Source: an uncultured Bacteroides sp. (GTDB taxonomy: Bacteria; Bacteroidota; Bacteroidia; Bacteroidales; Bacteroidaceae). Taken from it: a stretch of DNA of 37,396 bases. This document shows, piece after piece, positions 23,710-33,706 of the stretch (the stretch's first letter is position 1; each line of letters starts with the position of its first letter). Location of the stretch: the NCBI RefSeq assembly GCF_947632445.1, contig NZ_CANRPM010000027.1, positions 1-37,396 of the forward strand. Reading direction: 5' to 3'. The translations under genes were made by a program, and so were the position numbers. Below the pieces are notes generated by a model. The model worked only from the letters and a program-made list of their open reading frames with translations. It was not told where the DNA came from and did not search any database.

Positions 23710-25269
23710 ATGACTTTTGAAATTGCAGTTGTATTATTGGGATTGGTTGGCATGGTAGCCGCCTTGATACTTGACAAGATGCGTCCGGGCATGGTATTGT
23801 TCTCGGTTGTGGTTTTGTTTTTGTGTGCTGGCATTCTGACTCCGAATGAAATGTTGGAAGGATTCAGCAACAAAGGGATGATAACGGTTGCTCTGCTTTA
23901 TCTGGTTAGTGAAGGTATTCGCCAGTCTGGTGCTTTGGGACAGTTAATTAAGAAATTGCTACCTCAGAAAAAAACGACGGTTTTCAAGGCCCAACTTCGT
24001 ATGTTACCCACCATTTCTTTCATTTCGGCTTTCCTGAATAATACACCTGTAGTGGTTATATTTGCCCCTATCATCAAGCGATGGGCTGACTCTGTCAAGC
24101 TGCCGGCTACTAAGTTTCTCATCCCCTTGTCATACGTTACTATTTTGGGAGGTATCTGTACGTTGATTGGTACTTCGACTAATTTGGTAGTACATGGTAT
24201 GATTTTAGATGCCGGTTATGATGGCTTTACGATGTTTGAATTAGGAAAGATTGGCATTTTCATTGCTATTGCAGGTATTCTTTATCTGTTCATATTTTCG
24301 TCGAAGTTGTTGCCTGACGTTCGTAAGGATTCGGCTGAAGTGGAAGAAGAATTGGAAGAAAAAGGGAAAGGCGATTTACATCGGGTGGAAGCCGTCTTGG
24401 GATCTCGTTTCCCTGGTATTAACAAAAGGCTGAAGGACTTTAACTTTAAACGCCATTATGGAGCTGAAGTGAAGGAAATAAAACGAGGCGGACAAAGCAT
24501 TACGGAGAACCTTGAGAATTGTTATTTGCGTGAAGGAGATACGCTGGTGATGATGGCAGACGATTCATTCATCCAGACGTGGGGCGAGTCTTCGGTTTTT
24601 GTCATGCTGGCCAATGGCAAGGATAACGAACCTGTGCCTGGCAAAGGGAAACACTGGCTGGCTTTGATCTTATTGGCACTGATGATTGCCGGAGCCACTA
24701 TCGGAGAACATCCTTTCGTGAAAGAAGCTGTCCCCAGTATGCATTTGGACATGTTTTTCTTCGTTTCGATAACGACTATCATTATGGCTTGGACGAAGAT
24801 TTTTCCTGCGCGGAAATATACGAAATATATTTCTTGGGATGTGCTTATTACCATTGCCTGTGCTTTTGCCATCAGTAAGGCGATGGTAAACTCAGGTGTG
24901 GCCGATATGGTAGCTAAGTATATTATCGGTTTGAGCGACCATTACGGGCCTCATGTCTTGCTGGCGGCCATGTTCATTATCACCAATTTGCTTACAGAAC
25001 TTATTACGAACAATGCGGCGGCAGCTTTGGCTTTTCCCTTGGCACTCTCCATTTCGACACAGTTGGGTGTAAGCCCTGTGCCGTTCTTTGTAGTGATTTG
25101 TATGGCGGCTTCCGCCAGTTTCTCTACCCCCATCGGCTATCAGACGAACTTGATTGTGCAAGGTATCGGCAACTATAAGTTTACGGATTTTGTCCGTATC
25201 GGATTGCCACTGAACATCATAACCTTTCTAATATCTGTTTTTCTGATACCTGTAATCTGGCCTTTTTAA
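23710..25269 (+). CDS. SLC13-family permease with RCK_C domain, probable sulfate importer
   Basis: The protein has 519 residues from ATG 23710; a TTG start at 23686 overlapping cysQ is possible but less likely. N- and C-terminal membrane halves flank a soluble RCK_C/TrkA_C domain at about 205-295 (GDLHRVEAVLGSRF then LREGDTLVMM). The paired substrate loops are visible: NNTPVVV and TSTNLVVHG in the first half, TNNAAAALAFP and TPIGYQTNLIVQG in the second. The family carries di-anions, including sulfate. Placement between cysQ and cysC makes sulfate the likely substrate, but this is inference. Confidence 0.85.
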   Translation: MTFEIAVVLLGLVGMVAALILDKMRPGMVLFSVVVLFLCAGILTPNEMLEGFSNKGMITVALLYLVSEGIRQSGALGQLIKKLLPQKKTTVFKAQLRMLPTISFISAFLNNTPVVVIFAPIIKRWADSVKLPATKFLIPLSYVTILGGICTLIGTSTNLVVHGMILDAGYDGFTMFELGKIGIFIAIAGILYLFIFSSKLLPDVRKDSAEVEEELEEKGKGDLHRVEAVLGSRFPGINKRLKDFNFKRHYGAEVKEIKRGGQSITENLENCYLREGDTLVMMADDSFIQTWGESSVFVMLANGKDNEPVPGKGKHWLALILLALMIAGATIGEHPFVKEAVPSMHLDMFFFVSITTIIMAWTKIFPARKYTKYISWDVLITIACAFAISKAMVNSGVADMVAKYIIGLSDHYGPHVLLAAMFIITNLLTELITNNAAAALAFPLALSISTQLGVSPVPFFVVICMAASASFSTPIGYQTNLIVQGIGNYKFTDFVRIGLPLNIITFLISVFLIPVIWPF

Positions 25270-25286
25270 ATGTATATTATAAAGGA

Positions 25287-25901
25287 ATGGGAAATAACAA
25301 CATATATCCGATATTCGATCGAATGATGACGCGGGACGACAAGGAAGCCTTGTTGGGGCAACATAGCTTGATGGTGTGGTTCACAGGGCTGAGCGGTTCG
25401 GGCAAGAGTACCATTGCTATTGCCTTGGAGCGCGAGCTGCATCAACGCGGATTCTTGTGCCGCATTTTGGACGGCGATAACATTCGCAGCGGAATCAACA
25501 ACAACTTAGGCTTTTCCGAGGCCGACCGTGTGGAGAATATCCGCCGCATAGCCGAAGTTTCCAAGCTCTTTGTCGATACAGGCATTATCACCATTGCCGC
25601 CTTTATTAGCCCCAGCAACGACATCCGCGAGATGGCGGCTGATATTATTGGCAGGGACGACTTTGTGGAAGTGTACGTCAGTACTCCCATTGAGGAATGC
25701 GAACGTCGCGATGTGAAAGGCCTCTATGCCAAGGCGCGCCGGGGTGAAATCAAGAACTTTACGGGCATTTCCGCTCCTTTCGAATCGCCCGAACATCCTG
25801 CGTTGACACTCGACACTTCGGTGCTTTCTTTGGAAGAATCCGTTCATAAGCTGTTAGAACTCATATTACCAAGAATTCAGGAGACAGGAAAAATAAGATA
25901 G
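25287..25901 (+). CDS. cysC: Adenylylsulfate (APS) kinase
   Basis: It phosphorylates APS at the 3' position to make PAPS, the sulfonate donor. The 204-residue protein has the P-loop GLSGSGKST (34-42), DGDN (about 58-61), [10 protein letters not shown] and AFISPSND, all standard for CysC. It lies between the permease and cysD with gaps of 17 and 4 bases. CysC is separate from CysN here, unlike the fused NodQ-type protein. Confidence 0.95.
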   Translation: MGNNNIYPIFDRMMTRDDKEALLGQHSLMVWFTGLSGSGKSTIAIALERELHQRGFLCRILDGDNIRSGINNNLGFSEADRVENIRRIAEVSKLFVDTGIITIAAFISPSNDIREMAADIIGRDDFVEVYVSTPIEECERRDVKGLYAKARRGEIKNFTGISAPFESPEHPALTLDTSVLSLEESVHKLLELILPRIQETGKIR

Positions 25902-25905
25902 AAAG

Positions 25906-26817
25906 ATGAAAGAAGAGTACAAACTTAGTCATTTGAAAGAACTTGAAGCCGAGTCTATTCATATCATTCGTGAGGTAGCGGCTGAGTTCGAAAATCCTGT
26001 AATGCTCTATAGTATAGGCAAAGACTCGTCCGTGATGGTGCGTTTGGCCGAAAAAGCCTTCTATCCGGGCAAGGTGCCTTTCCCTTTAATGCACATCGAC
26101 TCTAAGTGGAAATTCAAGGAAATGATTCAGTTCCGCGACGAATATGCCAAGAAATACGGATGGAACCTGATTGTAGAGAGCAATATGGAAGCCTTTAAGG
26201 CAGGGGTAGGCCCCTTTACGCATGGCAGCAAGGTGCACACCGACCTGATGAAGACGCAGGCTCTGCTTTATGCACTCGACAAATACAAGTTCGATGCCGC
26301 CTTTGGTGGTGCCCGCCGCGATGAAGAAAAGTCGCGTGCCAAGGAGCGTATCTTCTCTTTCCGCGACCGTTTCCACCAGTGGGATCCCAAGAATCAGCGT
26401 CCTGAGTTATGGGATATTTACAACGCACGCGTCCACAAGGGCGAGAGTATTCGCGTATTTCCCTTGAGCAACTGGACGGAGTTAGACATCTGGCAATACA
26501 TCCGCTTGGAGAATATCCCCATTGTGCCGCTCTACTTTGCCAAGGAAAGACCTTGCGTGGAGATGGACGGCAACTTGATTATGGCCGACGACGACCGCCT
26601 GCCCGAACAGTATCGTGACAAGATACGGATGCGCATGGTGCGTTTCCGCACCTTGGGTTGTTGGCCGTTGACAGGTGCTGTGGAGAGCGAAGCTGACACT
26701 ATCGAAAAGATTGTGGAAGAGATGATGACCACGACCAAGAGCGAACGCACCACGCGTGTCATTGATTTCGACCAAGAAGCCAGCATGGAGCAGAAGAAGC
26801 GGGAAGGATATTTTTAA
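25906..26817 (+). CDS. cysD: Sulfate adenylyltransferase, small subunit
   Basis: The ATP-pyrophosphatase-type subunit makes APS from ATP and sulfate with CysN. The 303-residue protein has the PP-loop-like [17 protein letters not shown] (about 36-52), [15 protein letters not shown] (about 126-140) and [13 protein letters not shown] (about 185-197). It is immediately followed by cysN (26 bases). Confidence 0.95.
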   Translation: MKEEYKLSHLKELEAESIHIIREVAAEFENPVMLYSIGKDSSVMVRLAEKAFYPGKVPFPLMHIDSKWKFKEMIQFRDEYAKKYGWNLIVESNMEAFKAGVGPFTHGSKVHTDLMKTQALLYALDKYKFDAAFGGARRDEEKSRAKERIFSFRDRFHQWDPKNQRPELWDIYNARVHKGESIRVFPLSNWTELDIWQYIRLENIPIVPLYFAKERPCVEMDGNLIMADDDRLPEQYRDKIRMRMVRFRTLGCWPLTGAVESEADTIEKIVEEMMTTTKSERTTRVIDFDQEASMEQKKREGYF

Positions 26818-26843
26818 ACGAACGATTAAGAATTCTGAAGACA

Positions 26844-28304
26844 ATGGACAACAATAAATTGGATATAAAGGCCTTTTTGGATAAGGATGAACAGAAAGAC
26901 TTGCTTCGTTTTCTGACGGCAGGGTCAGTGGACGACGGTAAGTCCACCCTGATAGGGCGCCTGTTGTTCGATAGCAAAAAACTGTACGAAGACCAGCTGG
27001 ACGCCTTGGAGCGCGACAGCAAGCGTATGGGGAATGCCGGCGATCACATCGACTATGCCCTTCTGCTGGACGGATTGAAAGCCGAACGTGAACAAGGCAT
27101 CACCATCGACGTGGCCTACCGCTACTTCTCGACCAACAACCGCAAGTTCATCATCGCCGATACGCCGGGGCACGAACAATATACGCGCAACATGATTACG
27201 GGCGGTTCGACGGCCAATTTGGCCATTATTCTCGTGGATGCACGCACAGGGGTCATCACCCAAACGCGCCGACACACGTTTCTTGTGTCGTTGCTGGGCA
27301 TCAAACACGTAGTGCTGGCTGTGAACAAAATGGACTTGGTGGATTTTTCCGAAAAGCGTTTCGACGAAATAGTCTCCGTTTACAAAGAGTTTGTCGCTCC
27401 GTTGGGCATCCCCGATGTGACTTGTATTCCCTTGTCCGCACTCGAAGGCGACAACGTGGTGACCAATTCGGAGCGTACACCTTGGTATAAAGGCACGTCG
27501 CTGCTTGACTTCTTGGAAACCGTCCACATTGATAACGATCATAACTTCAAAGACTTCCGCTTCCCAGTCCAGTATGTACTTCGCCCTAACCTTAACTTCC
27601 GCGGCTTCTGCGGCAAGGTAGCTTCGGGCATCATTCGCAGGGGCGACGAAGTGATGGCATTGCCTTCGCGCAAAAAGTCGCGTATCAAAAGCATCGTGAC
27701 CTACGACGGCGAGCTGGATTATGCCTTTCCACCCCAGTCGGTAACGCTGACCTTGGAAGACGAGATCGACGTGTCCAGAGGCGAGATGCTGGTACATCCC
27801 GACAACCTGCCGATGGAAGACCGCAACTTCGAGGCCATGCTTGTATGGATGGACGAGGAGCCGATGGATGCCAACAAATCTTTCTTCATCAAGCAGACCA
27901 CCAACCTGAGCCGTGCACACATAGACACCGTCAAGTACAAGGTGGACGTTAACACCATGGAACACCTCTCTTTGGAGAACGGCAAGCTGACGCGGGATAC
28001 CCTCCCGATGCAGCTTAACCAGATAGCCCGCGTAGTGTTCACTACGGCCAAGGAATTGTTCTTCGACCCTTATCAGCAGAACAAGGCGACGGGTGCGTTC
28101 ATCCTGATAGACCCCATCACCAACAATACCAGTGCTGTCGGCATGATTATCGACCGTGTAGAGAGCAAGGACATGTACCGGGGCGACGAACTGCCTGTGC
28201 TCGACCTTGTGAAACTGGGTATTGCTCCTGAGCATTACGAGGCGATAGAGAAAGCTGTGAAGGAGCTCGAACGTCAGGGATTGGGTGTGAAGGTGGTGAA
28301 ATGA
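26844..28304 (+). CDS. cysN: Sulfate adenylyltransferase, large subunit (GTPase)
   Basis: The GTPase subunit drives CysD-catalysed APS formation by coupling it to GTP hydrolysis. The 486-residue protein has the elongation-factor-like G1 loop [10 protein letters not shown] (26-35), [12 protein letters not shown] (106-117) and NKMD (161-164), then two beta-barrel domains from about 240. No APS kinase is fused to its C-terminus. It is followed by a 140-base gap and then the sulfotransferase on the same strand. Confidence 0.95.
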   Translation: MDNNKLDIKAFLDKDEQKDLLRFLTAGSVDDGKSTLIGRLLFDSKKLYEDQLDALERDSKRMGNAGDHIDYALLLDGLKAEREQGITIDVAYRYFSTNNRKFIIADTPGHEQYTRNMITGGSTANLAIILVDARTGVITQTRRHTFLVSLLGIKHVVLAVNKMDLVDFSEKRFDEIVSVYKEFVAPLGIPDVTCIPLSALEGDNVVTNSERTPWYKGTSLLDFLETVHIDNDHNFKDFRFPVQYVLRPNLNFRGFCGKVASGIIRRGDEVMALPSRKKSRIKSIVTYDGELDYAFPPQSVTLTLEDEIDVSRGEMLVHPDNLPMEDRNFEAMLVWMDEEPMDANKSFFIKQTTNLSRAHIDTVKYKVDVNTMEHLSLENGKLTRDTLPMQLNQIARVVFTTAKELFFDPYQQNKATGAFILIDPITNNTSAVGMIIDRVESKDMYRGDELPVLDLVKLGIAPEHYEAIEKAVKELERQGLGVKVVK

Positions 28305-28444
28305 GAGGAATGCCTCTCTGAGTAATCTAAAAGAAAAGGATGCTTTCGCATGGAGAAAAGGCCGTTTTCTTGTGGAAAAAACATCGCTTTCTTCAAGGCA
28401 TGGCATCGGAAATGGCATAATGAGTGAATATTTGAGAAAAAGAT
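28305..28444 (+). promoter_or_regulatory. 140-base leader between cysN and the sulfotransferase
   Basis: This is the only large gap in the sulfation operon. A GAGAGG/CCTCTC hairpin (with loop AATG) spans the cysN stop. Purine-rich, partly repeated sequence (GGCATGGCATCGG then AATGGCAT) follows. No TAnnTTTG box or T-rich terminator tail is visible. It may tune the ratio of sulfotransferase to PAPS enzymes, but no function can be proved from sequence. Confidence 0.35.
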
Positions 28445-29551
28445 ATGGGTTTATTAGAATTTAACAAGCTCCCCATCAATACATTGGTGGGGGCCGATTG
28501 GAAGACTTTCAACCGGATAACTGCCGGCCGCACCATTGACGCTTCCTATAAAGGGAAGTATCGCCTGACGAAGGCTGTGTGCCGTCTGCTTTCCACGCTG
28601 GTATCGTTACAGGACCGGAAATACAAAAAAATCTTGGCCGACAAACCCTTGGAACGCGACCCGGTGTTTATCCTGGGGCATTGGCGGAGTGGTACGACGT
28701 TTGTCCACAACGTCTTTTCGTGCGATAAACATTTCGGTTATAACACTACCTATCAGACCGTTTTCCCACACCTGATGATGTGGGGACAGCCTTTCTTTAA
28801 GAAGAATATGAGCTGGCTGATGCCCGACAAGCGTCCGACCGACAACATGGAGTTGGCCGTTGACCTGCCCCAGGAAGAGGAATTTGCGCTGGCCAACATG
28901 ATGCCTTATACCTATTACAATTTCTGGTTCCTGCCCAAACACATACAGGAGTATGCCGACAAGTACCTTCTCTTCGACGACATTACGGACGAAGAACTGA
29001 GAGTGTTCGAGGAAACTTTTGTGAAACTCATCAAGATTTCCTTGTGGAATACGCACGGAACCCAGTTTTTGAGCAAAAATCCGCCCCATACGGGCCGCGT
29101 GAAAGAGTTGGTCAAGATGTTCCCCGATGCCAAGTTTATCTACCTGATGCGCAATCCTTATACCGTGTTCGAGAGCACGCGCAGCTTCTTTACCAATACC
29201 ATCCAGCCCCTGAAACTTCAGGACATCAGCAGCGAAGAGCTGGAAAAGAATATTCTTTCCATCTATGCCAAGCTGTATCACAAATATGAGGCGGACAAGA
29301 ACTGTATCCCTGCCGGCAAATTGATTGAAGTGAAATTCGAGGACTTCGAGGCAGATGCTATGGGCATGACGGAGCATATCTATCAGACATTGTCCATTCC
29401 CGGCTTTGAAGAAGCCCGCGCCGACATCGAAAAGTATGTGGGGAGTAAGAAGGGATACAAGAAGAACAAGTACAAATACGATGACCGCACGGTGCATCTG
29501 GTTCAGGAGAATTGGGGATTTGCATTGGAACAGTGGAAGTATGAGTTATAA
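28445..29551 (+). CDS. PAPS-dependent sulfotransferase
   Basis: The protein transfers a sulfonate from PAPS to a hydroxyl or amine of an acceptor. Its 368 residues hold the 5'-phosphosulfate loop FILGHWRSGTTF (75-86), a KNPPHTGR segment (211-218) and the 3'-phosphate-binding stretch LMRNPYTVFESTRSFF (234-249; Arg236, Ser244). A basic C-terminal segment (KKGYKKNKYKY) follows. It has no signal peptide and should be cytosolic. The preceding genes supply PAPS and remove PAP, so this is the end-user of the cluster. B. thetaiotaomicron BT0416, reported to sulfate cholesterol and other steroids, is as I recall encoded with similar PAPS genes; orthology should be tested. A lipid or sugar acceptor remains possible. 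Confidence 0.9.
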   Translation: MGLLEFNKLPINTLVGADWKTFNRITAGRTIDASYKGKYRLTKAVCRLLSTLVSLQDRKYKKILADKPLERDPVFILGHWRSGTTFVHNVFSCDKHFGYNTTYQTVFPHLMMWGQPFFKKNMSWLMPDKRPTDNMELAVDLPQEEEFALANMMPYTYYNFWFLPKHIQEYADKYLLFDDITDEELRVFEETFVKLIKISLWNTHGTQFLSKNPPHTGRVKELVKMFPDAKFIYLMRNPYTVFESTRSFFTNTIQPLKLQDISSEELEKNILSIYAKLYHKYEADKNCIPAGKLIEVKFEDFEADAMGMTEHIYQTLSIPGFEEARADIEKYVGSKKGYKKNKYKYDDRTVHLVQENWGFALEQWKYEL

Positions 29552-29569
29552 TAAGGAGAAGATAAAAAG

Positions 29570-30538
29570 ATGATGTGCAGAAAATATTTGTTGTATATAG
29601 CAATCTGCGTAGCCTTTTTGTGGAGTGGGATGGCTGTGGCCCAACCTCATGTGGAACCCATTTCTTTCGGTGACATGGATCAATGGGTGGACCGTCAGAT
29701 CAAGGAATCGGGCATTATAGGGGGAGCTACCAAACACGTCTATGCCATCGCCCCCACAAAGACCATCGTGGGCGACGAGCCATACACCAATATGGGAGGT
29801 TCGCCTTGGGCCACTTCCAATGTCATGGCTAAGGTGGCAGGCATCACAAAAACCAATACTTCGGTATTTCCAGAAAAGAGAGGCGATGGCTATTGCGCCC
29901 GTCTCGATACCCGTATGGAGAGCGTCAAGGTTCTCGGATTGGTGAATATAACGGTACTTGCCGCCGGTTCCATATTCTTGGGCGAGGTGTACGAACCGAT
30001 CAAAGGGACACGAAACCCGCAGAAAATGTTGAATTCGGGCATACCTTTCACCCAAAAGCCGGTAGCTATCCAATTTGACTATAAAGTCAAGATGTCCGAT
30101 CGCGAGAAGCGTATCCGTGCTACAGGCTTCAGTCGCATCACCGATGTCGAAGGAAAAGATTTTCCGGCGGCTATTCTTTTGTTGCAGAAACGTTGGGAAG
30201 ACAAAGACGGCAATATCTACGCCAAACGTGTAGGTACGATGGTCGTGCGTTATTACGTGACGACACCCGACTGGAAAAATAATGTTACCTATGATATTAT
30301 GTATGGCGATATTACGGGCAACCCCAACTACAAGGCCCATATGATGCGCTTGCAGGTTGAAGAACGTTATGCAATGAACAGCAAGGGAGAGAGCGTACCT
30401 ATCAATGAGGTGGCGTGGGGGACTGAAGAGGACGTGCCAACCCACATGGTACTTCAGTTTACATCCAGCCATGGCGGTGCTTATATCGGTTCGCCGGGCA
30501 ATTCACTTTGGGTTGACAATGTTAAACTCATATATTGA
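29570..30538 (+). CDS. Secreted PCMD-domain protein
   Basis: The 322-residue protein has a signal peptide with a likely cut after MAVAQ (about residue 27). The rest matches the PCMD pattern: GSPWATSNV near 78-86, YCARLDTR, LAAGSIFLGEV, NPQKMLNSGIPFTQKPVAIQFDY, a second domain with WEDKDGNI, and the family-typical end SHGGAYIGSPGNSLWVDNVKL. It begins 19 bases after the sulfotransferase and is probably co-transcribed with it. It is likely periplasmic or surface-exposed (no lipobox seen). The family is named as putative carbohydrate-metabolism, but its role in a sulfation operon is undescribed as far as I know. Confidence 0.8.
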   Translation: MMCRKYLLYIAICVAFLWSGMAVAQPHVEPISFGDMDQWVDRQIKESGIIGGATKHVYAIAPTKTIVGDEPYTNMGGSPWATSNVMAKVAGITKTNTSVFPEKRGDGYCARLDTRMESVKVLGLVNITVLAAGSIFLGEVYEPIKGTRNPQKMLNSGIPFTQKPVAIQFDYKVKMSDREKRIRATGFSRITDVEGKDFPAAILLLQKRWEDKDGNIYAKRVGTMVVRYYVTTPDWKNNVTYDIMYGDITGNPNYKAHMMRLQVEERYAMNSKGESVPINEVAWGTEEDVPTHMVLQFTSSHGGAYIGSPGNSLWVDNVKLIY

Positions 30539-30541
30539 TTG

Positions 30542-30572
30542 TTTGGCAGAAACGATTAAAGTTGTATTTTTG
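30542..30572 (+). promoter_or_regulatory. Promoter of ruvX, giving a near-leaderless transcript
   Basis: TTTG (30542-30545), 19 bases, then TATTTTTG (30565-30572) is an exact match to the Bacteroides consensus. Transcription should begin near 30579, two bases before ATG 30581. It starts only three bases after the PCMD stop and so separates the sulfation operon from ruvX. Confidence 0.7.
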
Positions 30573-30580
30573 TGGCCGAT

Positions 30581-31021
30581 ATGGGAAGATTACTTGCGAT
30601 AGATTATGGAAAGAAACGAACGGGAATAGCCGTGACTGATACCCTGCAACTGATAGCGAACGGGCTGACAACGGTGCCGACTCATGAGTTGCTGGCTTTC
30701 ATCATTGACTATGTGTCCAAGGAATCGGTCGAGCGTATTCTGGTAGGCCTTCCCAAACAGATGAACAATGAGGCCTCGGAAAACATGAAGCGTATAGAGC
30801 CATTTGTCCGTTCTCTGCAGAAGGAACTTCCTGATATGCCCGTAGAATATGTGGACGAGCGTTTTACTTCCGTTTTGGCTCATCGGGCGATGTTGGATGC
30901 CGGATTGAAAAAAAAAGACCGACAGGATAAGGCACTGGTCGACGAAATCAGCGCTACCATCATTTTACAGAGTTATTTGGAGAACAGAAGAACATCATTT
31001 GACAGATTAAATAAAGAATAG
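30581..31021 (+). CDS. ruvX: Holliday junction resolvase-like protein RuvX/YqgF
   Basis: The protein has 146 residues from ATG 30581; a GTG at 30572 inside the promoter box is rejected. It has the RNase H-like fold residues: AIDYGKKRTGIAVTD at the N-terminus, VGLPKQMNNEASENMKRI in the middle and YVDERFTSV, with Asp in DEISATIILQSYL near the end. YqgF acts in 16S rRNA 5'-end processing in E. coli. It is followed by def after three bases. Confidence 0.92.
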   Translation: MGRLLAIDYGKKRTGIAVTDTLQLIANGLTTVPTHELLAFIIDYVSKESVERILVGLPKQMNNEASENMKRIEPFVRSLQKELPDMPVEYVDERFTSVLAHRAMLDAGLKKKDRQDKALVDEISATIILQSYLENRRTSFDRLNKE

Positions 31022-31024
31022 AAC

Positions 31025-31579
31025 ATGATTTTACCTATATATACTTATGGACAGCCCGTGTTGAGAAAAGTGGCTGAAGACATTACGCCCGACTATCCCA
31101 ATCTGAAAGAACTTATTATGAATATGTTTGAAACAATGGACCGTGCCGAAGGGGTTGGATTGGCTGCACCTCAGGTAGGACTTCCTATCCGTGTAGTTGT
31201 CATCAATCTGGATGTTTTGTCCGATGATCTGCCAGAGTTCAAAGGCTTCCGCAAGGCTTATATCAATCCTCATATTCTGGAAGTGTCGGGAGAGGAAGTC
31301 GCGATGGACGAAGGTTGCTTAAGCTTGCCGGGTATTCATGAGAGTGTAAAGCGTGGTGAAAAGATCCGTGTGAAATACATGGACGAGAATTGGGAAGCAC
31401 ACGAAGAGGACGTTGAAGGCTATTTGGCCCGTGTCATGCAACATGAGTTTGACCATTTGGAAGGCAAGATGTTCATTGACCATTTGTCTACTTTGCGCAA
31501 GCAGATGATAAAAGGCAAGCTGAATTCCCTGCTTAAAGGGAAGGCGCATTGCACGTATAAGGTGAAAACTGTGAAATAA
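31025..31579 (+). CDS. def: Peptide deformylase
   Basis: It removes the formyl group from nascent N-termini. The 184-residue protein shows all three motifs: GVGLAAPQ (43-50), EGCLS (96-100, metal ligand Cys98) and QHEFDHLEG (139-147, His140, Glu141, His144). It lies three bases after ruvX and 10 before the TPR protein gene, so these genes form one operon. Confidence 0.95.
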   Translation: MILPIYTYGQPVLRKVAEDITPDYPNLKELIMNMFETMDRAEGVGLAAPQVGLPIRVVVINLDVLSDDLPEFKGFRKAYINPHILEVSGEEVAMDEGCLSLPGIHESVKRGEKIRVKYMDENWEAHEEDVEGYLARVMQHEFDHLEGKMFIDHLSTLRKQMIKGKLNSLLKGKAHCTYKVKTVK

Positions 31580-31589
31580 TTATAATGTA

Positions 31590-33632
31590 ATGGTGAAGCG
31601 AATCCTGATAGCCATCGTGTTTTTTCCGGCATTGCTATGTGCCCAAATCAATACGGAGCGAGTAATGATGATTGCCCGCAATGCGCTGTATTTCGAGGAT
31701 TATGTACTTTCCATTCAGTATTTTAATCAGGTAATCAGTGCCAAACCATACTTGTTTGAACCTTATTTCTTTCGTGGTTTGGCCAAGATAAATTTGGAAG
31801 ACTATCAGGGAGCCGAAGCCGATTGTGATGAAGCAATTCGGAGAAATCCCTTTGTCGTGGGGGCTTATCAGATAAGAGGACTTGCACGTATTCGTCAGAA
31901 CAATTTTGACGGAGCGATAGAAGATTATCGAATGGCCTTGAAATATGAGCCCGAAAATGTCGTTTTATGGCATAATCTGACGCTTTGTCATATGCAGAAG
32001 GAAGATTACACTTCGGCAAAGGACGATTTGGAGAAATTGCTGACAGTGTCTCCTCGCTACACGAGGGCCTACCTGATGCGTGGTGAAGTGAATCTAAGGC
32101 AAAATGATACGATCAATGCTTTAAGGGATTTCGACAGAGCCATTGAGTTGGATCGTTATGATGCTGACGGCTGGAGTGCACGTGCTTTGGTGAAACTCCA
32201 ACAAAAACAATATAAAGAGGCTGAAAACGATTTGGACCAAGCCATTCGTCTGAGTGTCAAAAATGCCGGAAATTATATCAACCGCGCTTTGGCTCGTTTC
32301 CATCAGAACAATTTGAGAGGAGCCATGCAGGATTATGATGTGGCGTTGGATATAGACCCCAATAACTTTATCGGGCATTACAACCGAGGTTTGCTTCGTG
32401 CCCAAGTCGGGGATGACAACCGCGCCATTGAAGATTTCGATTTTGTGTTGGAGACGGAACCTGACAATATGATGGCCGCTTTCAACCGAGGCTTGTTACG
32501 TGCGCAGACAGGTGACTATCGGGGAGCTATCAGTGACTATTCGAAAGTGATAGATGAGTATCCTAACTTCTTAACTGGATATCATTATCGGGCGGAGGCA
32601 CGTCGTAAGGTGGGCGACCTTAAGGGAGCTGAACAAGATGAATTCAAGCTTATGAAAGCTCAGCTGGATCGTTTGAATGGAAAGAAAAACAATGGAAAGG
32701 ATGTAGTTGATGCTACTTCGGATGCCGATAATACCGATAAGGAAAAGACCCGCAAAAAGTCTGATAAGAATATGGAAAACTATCGGAAGATAGTGATTGC
32801 GGATGATTCTGAAGTGACTCAGCGATATACGAGCGACTATCGTGGCCGTGTACAAGATCGTAATGTCATAGTCAAGTTGGAGCCGATGTATGCTTTGACC
32901 TACTATGAAAAGATAAATGAAGTAAAGAAAGCTGTCCATTACCATAAATTTATAGATGCGTTAAATCTGTCCAAGCAATTGCCGAAGCCTCTGCGCATAA
33001 CCAATATGGAAGCTCCGTTGACAGAGGAACAGATTAAATATCATTTTGCGTTGATTGATTCTCATACATCTGATATTGTAGCTGAGCCTCTGAATGTGAT
33101 GAAACGGTTCGGGCGTGGCATTGATTTCTATCTGGTGCAAGATTTTGACAGCTCGATTGATGATTTCACACAAAGTATTTTGTTGGATGGAAATTTCTTC
33201 CCGGCCTATTTCATGCGCGCGTTGGTTCGCTACAAACAGCTTGAATATAAGAAGGCAGAAACTATGGCAGACGGAAATATTCAATCGGCTACTGCCGACA
33301 AGCAGAGTTCAGAAATAACGGCTGTTGATTATGAAGTTGTCAAGAAGGATTTGGACAAAGTCGTAGAATTGGCTCCAGATTTTGTTTATGGATACTACAA
33401 TCGGGGTAATGTTTCTTCAACGTTGAAGGATTATCGCTCAGCTTTGGAAGATTATAACAAGGCTATCGAGCTGGATCCTGAATTTGCAGAGGCTTATTTT
33501 AATCGTGGATTGACCCAGATCTTTTTGGGCAACAACAAGCAGGGTATTTTGGATTTAAGCAAGGCTGGTGAATTGGGTGTAATTTCTGCCTATAACATCA
33601 TCAAACGCTTTACGGATAATGCCCGCGAATAA
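31590..33632 (+). CDS. Large periplasmic TPR-repeat protein
   Basis: The 680-residue protein has a signal peptide ([19 protein letters not shown]) and two TPR blocks: about nine units between residues 25 and 355, and two more around 570-655. They are separated by a lysine/aspartate-rich linker (about 358-395) and a non-TPR region (about 395-520). Recurrent pattern: 'YNRGLLRAQ', 'A-x-x-D-x-x-x-A-I'. It probably acts as an exported scaffold. It lies between def and thrS, an unusual partner for a translation cluster. I cannot assign a pathway. Confidence 0.85.
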   Translation: MVKRILIAIVFFPALLCAQINTERVMMIARNALYFEDYVLSIQYFNQVISAKPYLFEPYFFRGLAKINLEDYQGAEADCDEAIRRNPFVVGAYQIRGLARIRQNNFDGAIEDYRMALKYEPENVVLWHNLTLCHMQKEDYTSAKDDLEKLLTVSPRYTRAYLMRGEVNLRQNDTINALRDFDRAIELDRYDADGWSARALVKLQQKQYKEAENDLDQAIRLSVKNAGNYINRALARFHQNNLRGAMQDYDVALDIDPNNFIGHYNRGLLRAQVGDDNRAIEDFDFVLETEPDNMMAAFNRGLLRAQTGDYRGAISDYSKVIDEYPNFLTGYHYRAEARRKVGDLKGAEQDEFKLMKAQLDRLNGKKNNGKDVVDATSDADNTDKEKTRKKSDKNMENYRKIVIADDSEVTQRYTSDYRGRVQDRNVIVKLEPMYALTYYEKINEVKKAVHYHKFIDALNLSKQLPKPLRITNMEAPLTEEQIKYHFALIDSHTSDIVAEPLNVMKRFGRGIDFYLVQDFDSSIDDFTQSILLDGNFFPAYFMRALVRYKQLEYKKAETMADGNIQSATADKQSSEITAVDYEVVKKDLDKVVELAPDFVYGYYNRGNVSSTLKDYRSALEDYNKAIELDPEFAEAYFNRGLTQIFLGNNKQGILDLSKAGELGVISAYNIIKRFTDNARE

Positions 33633-33648
33633 CATTTTGTGTGAAAGA

Positions 33649-33679
33649 GATGATTTTAAAAAATAAATCTTTATTTTTG
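33649..33679 (+). promoter_or_regulatory. Candidate promoter of thrS
   Basis: TATTTTTG (33672-33679) matches the -7 box; GATG (33649-33652) lies 19 bases upstream. The leader to ATG 33707 is about 20 bases, and the box lies within the frame that would extend thrS upstream, supporting the shorter start. Confidence 0.5.
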
Positions 33680-33706
33680 CGTTCTGAATTTGAAATACAT
33701 AGCATT

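Noticed and set aside
28280..28330. GAGAGG/CCTCTC hairpin as an operon terminator after cysN
   Set aside because: The stem is only about six pairs and no T-run follows.
26925..28418. 497-residue minus-strand frame
   Set aside because: It is the complement of cysN and has His/Val/Gln-rich, motif-free sequence typical of antisense frames.
29546..30472. 308-residue minus-strand frame
   Set aside because: It is antisense to the PCMD gene, which has a signal peptide and family motifs.
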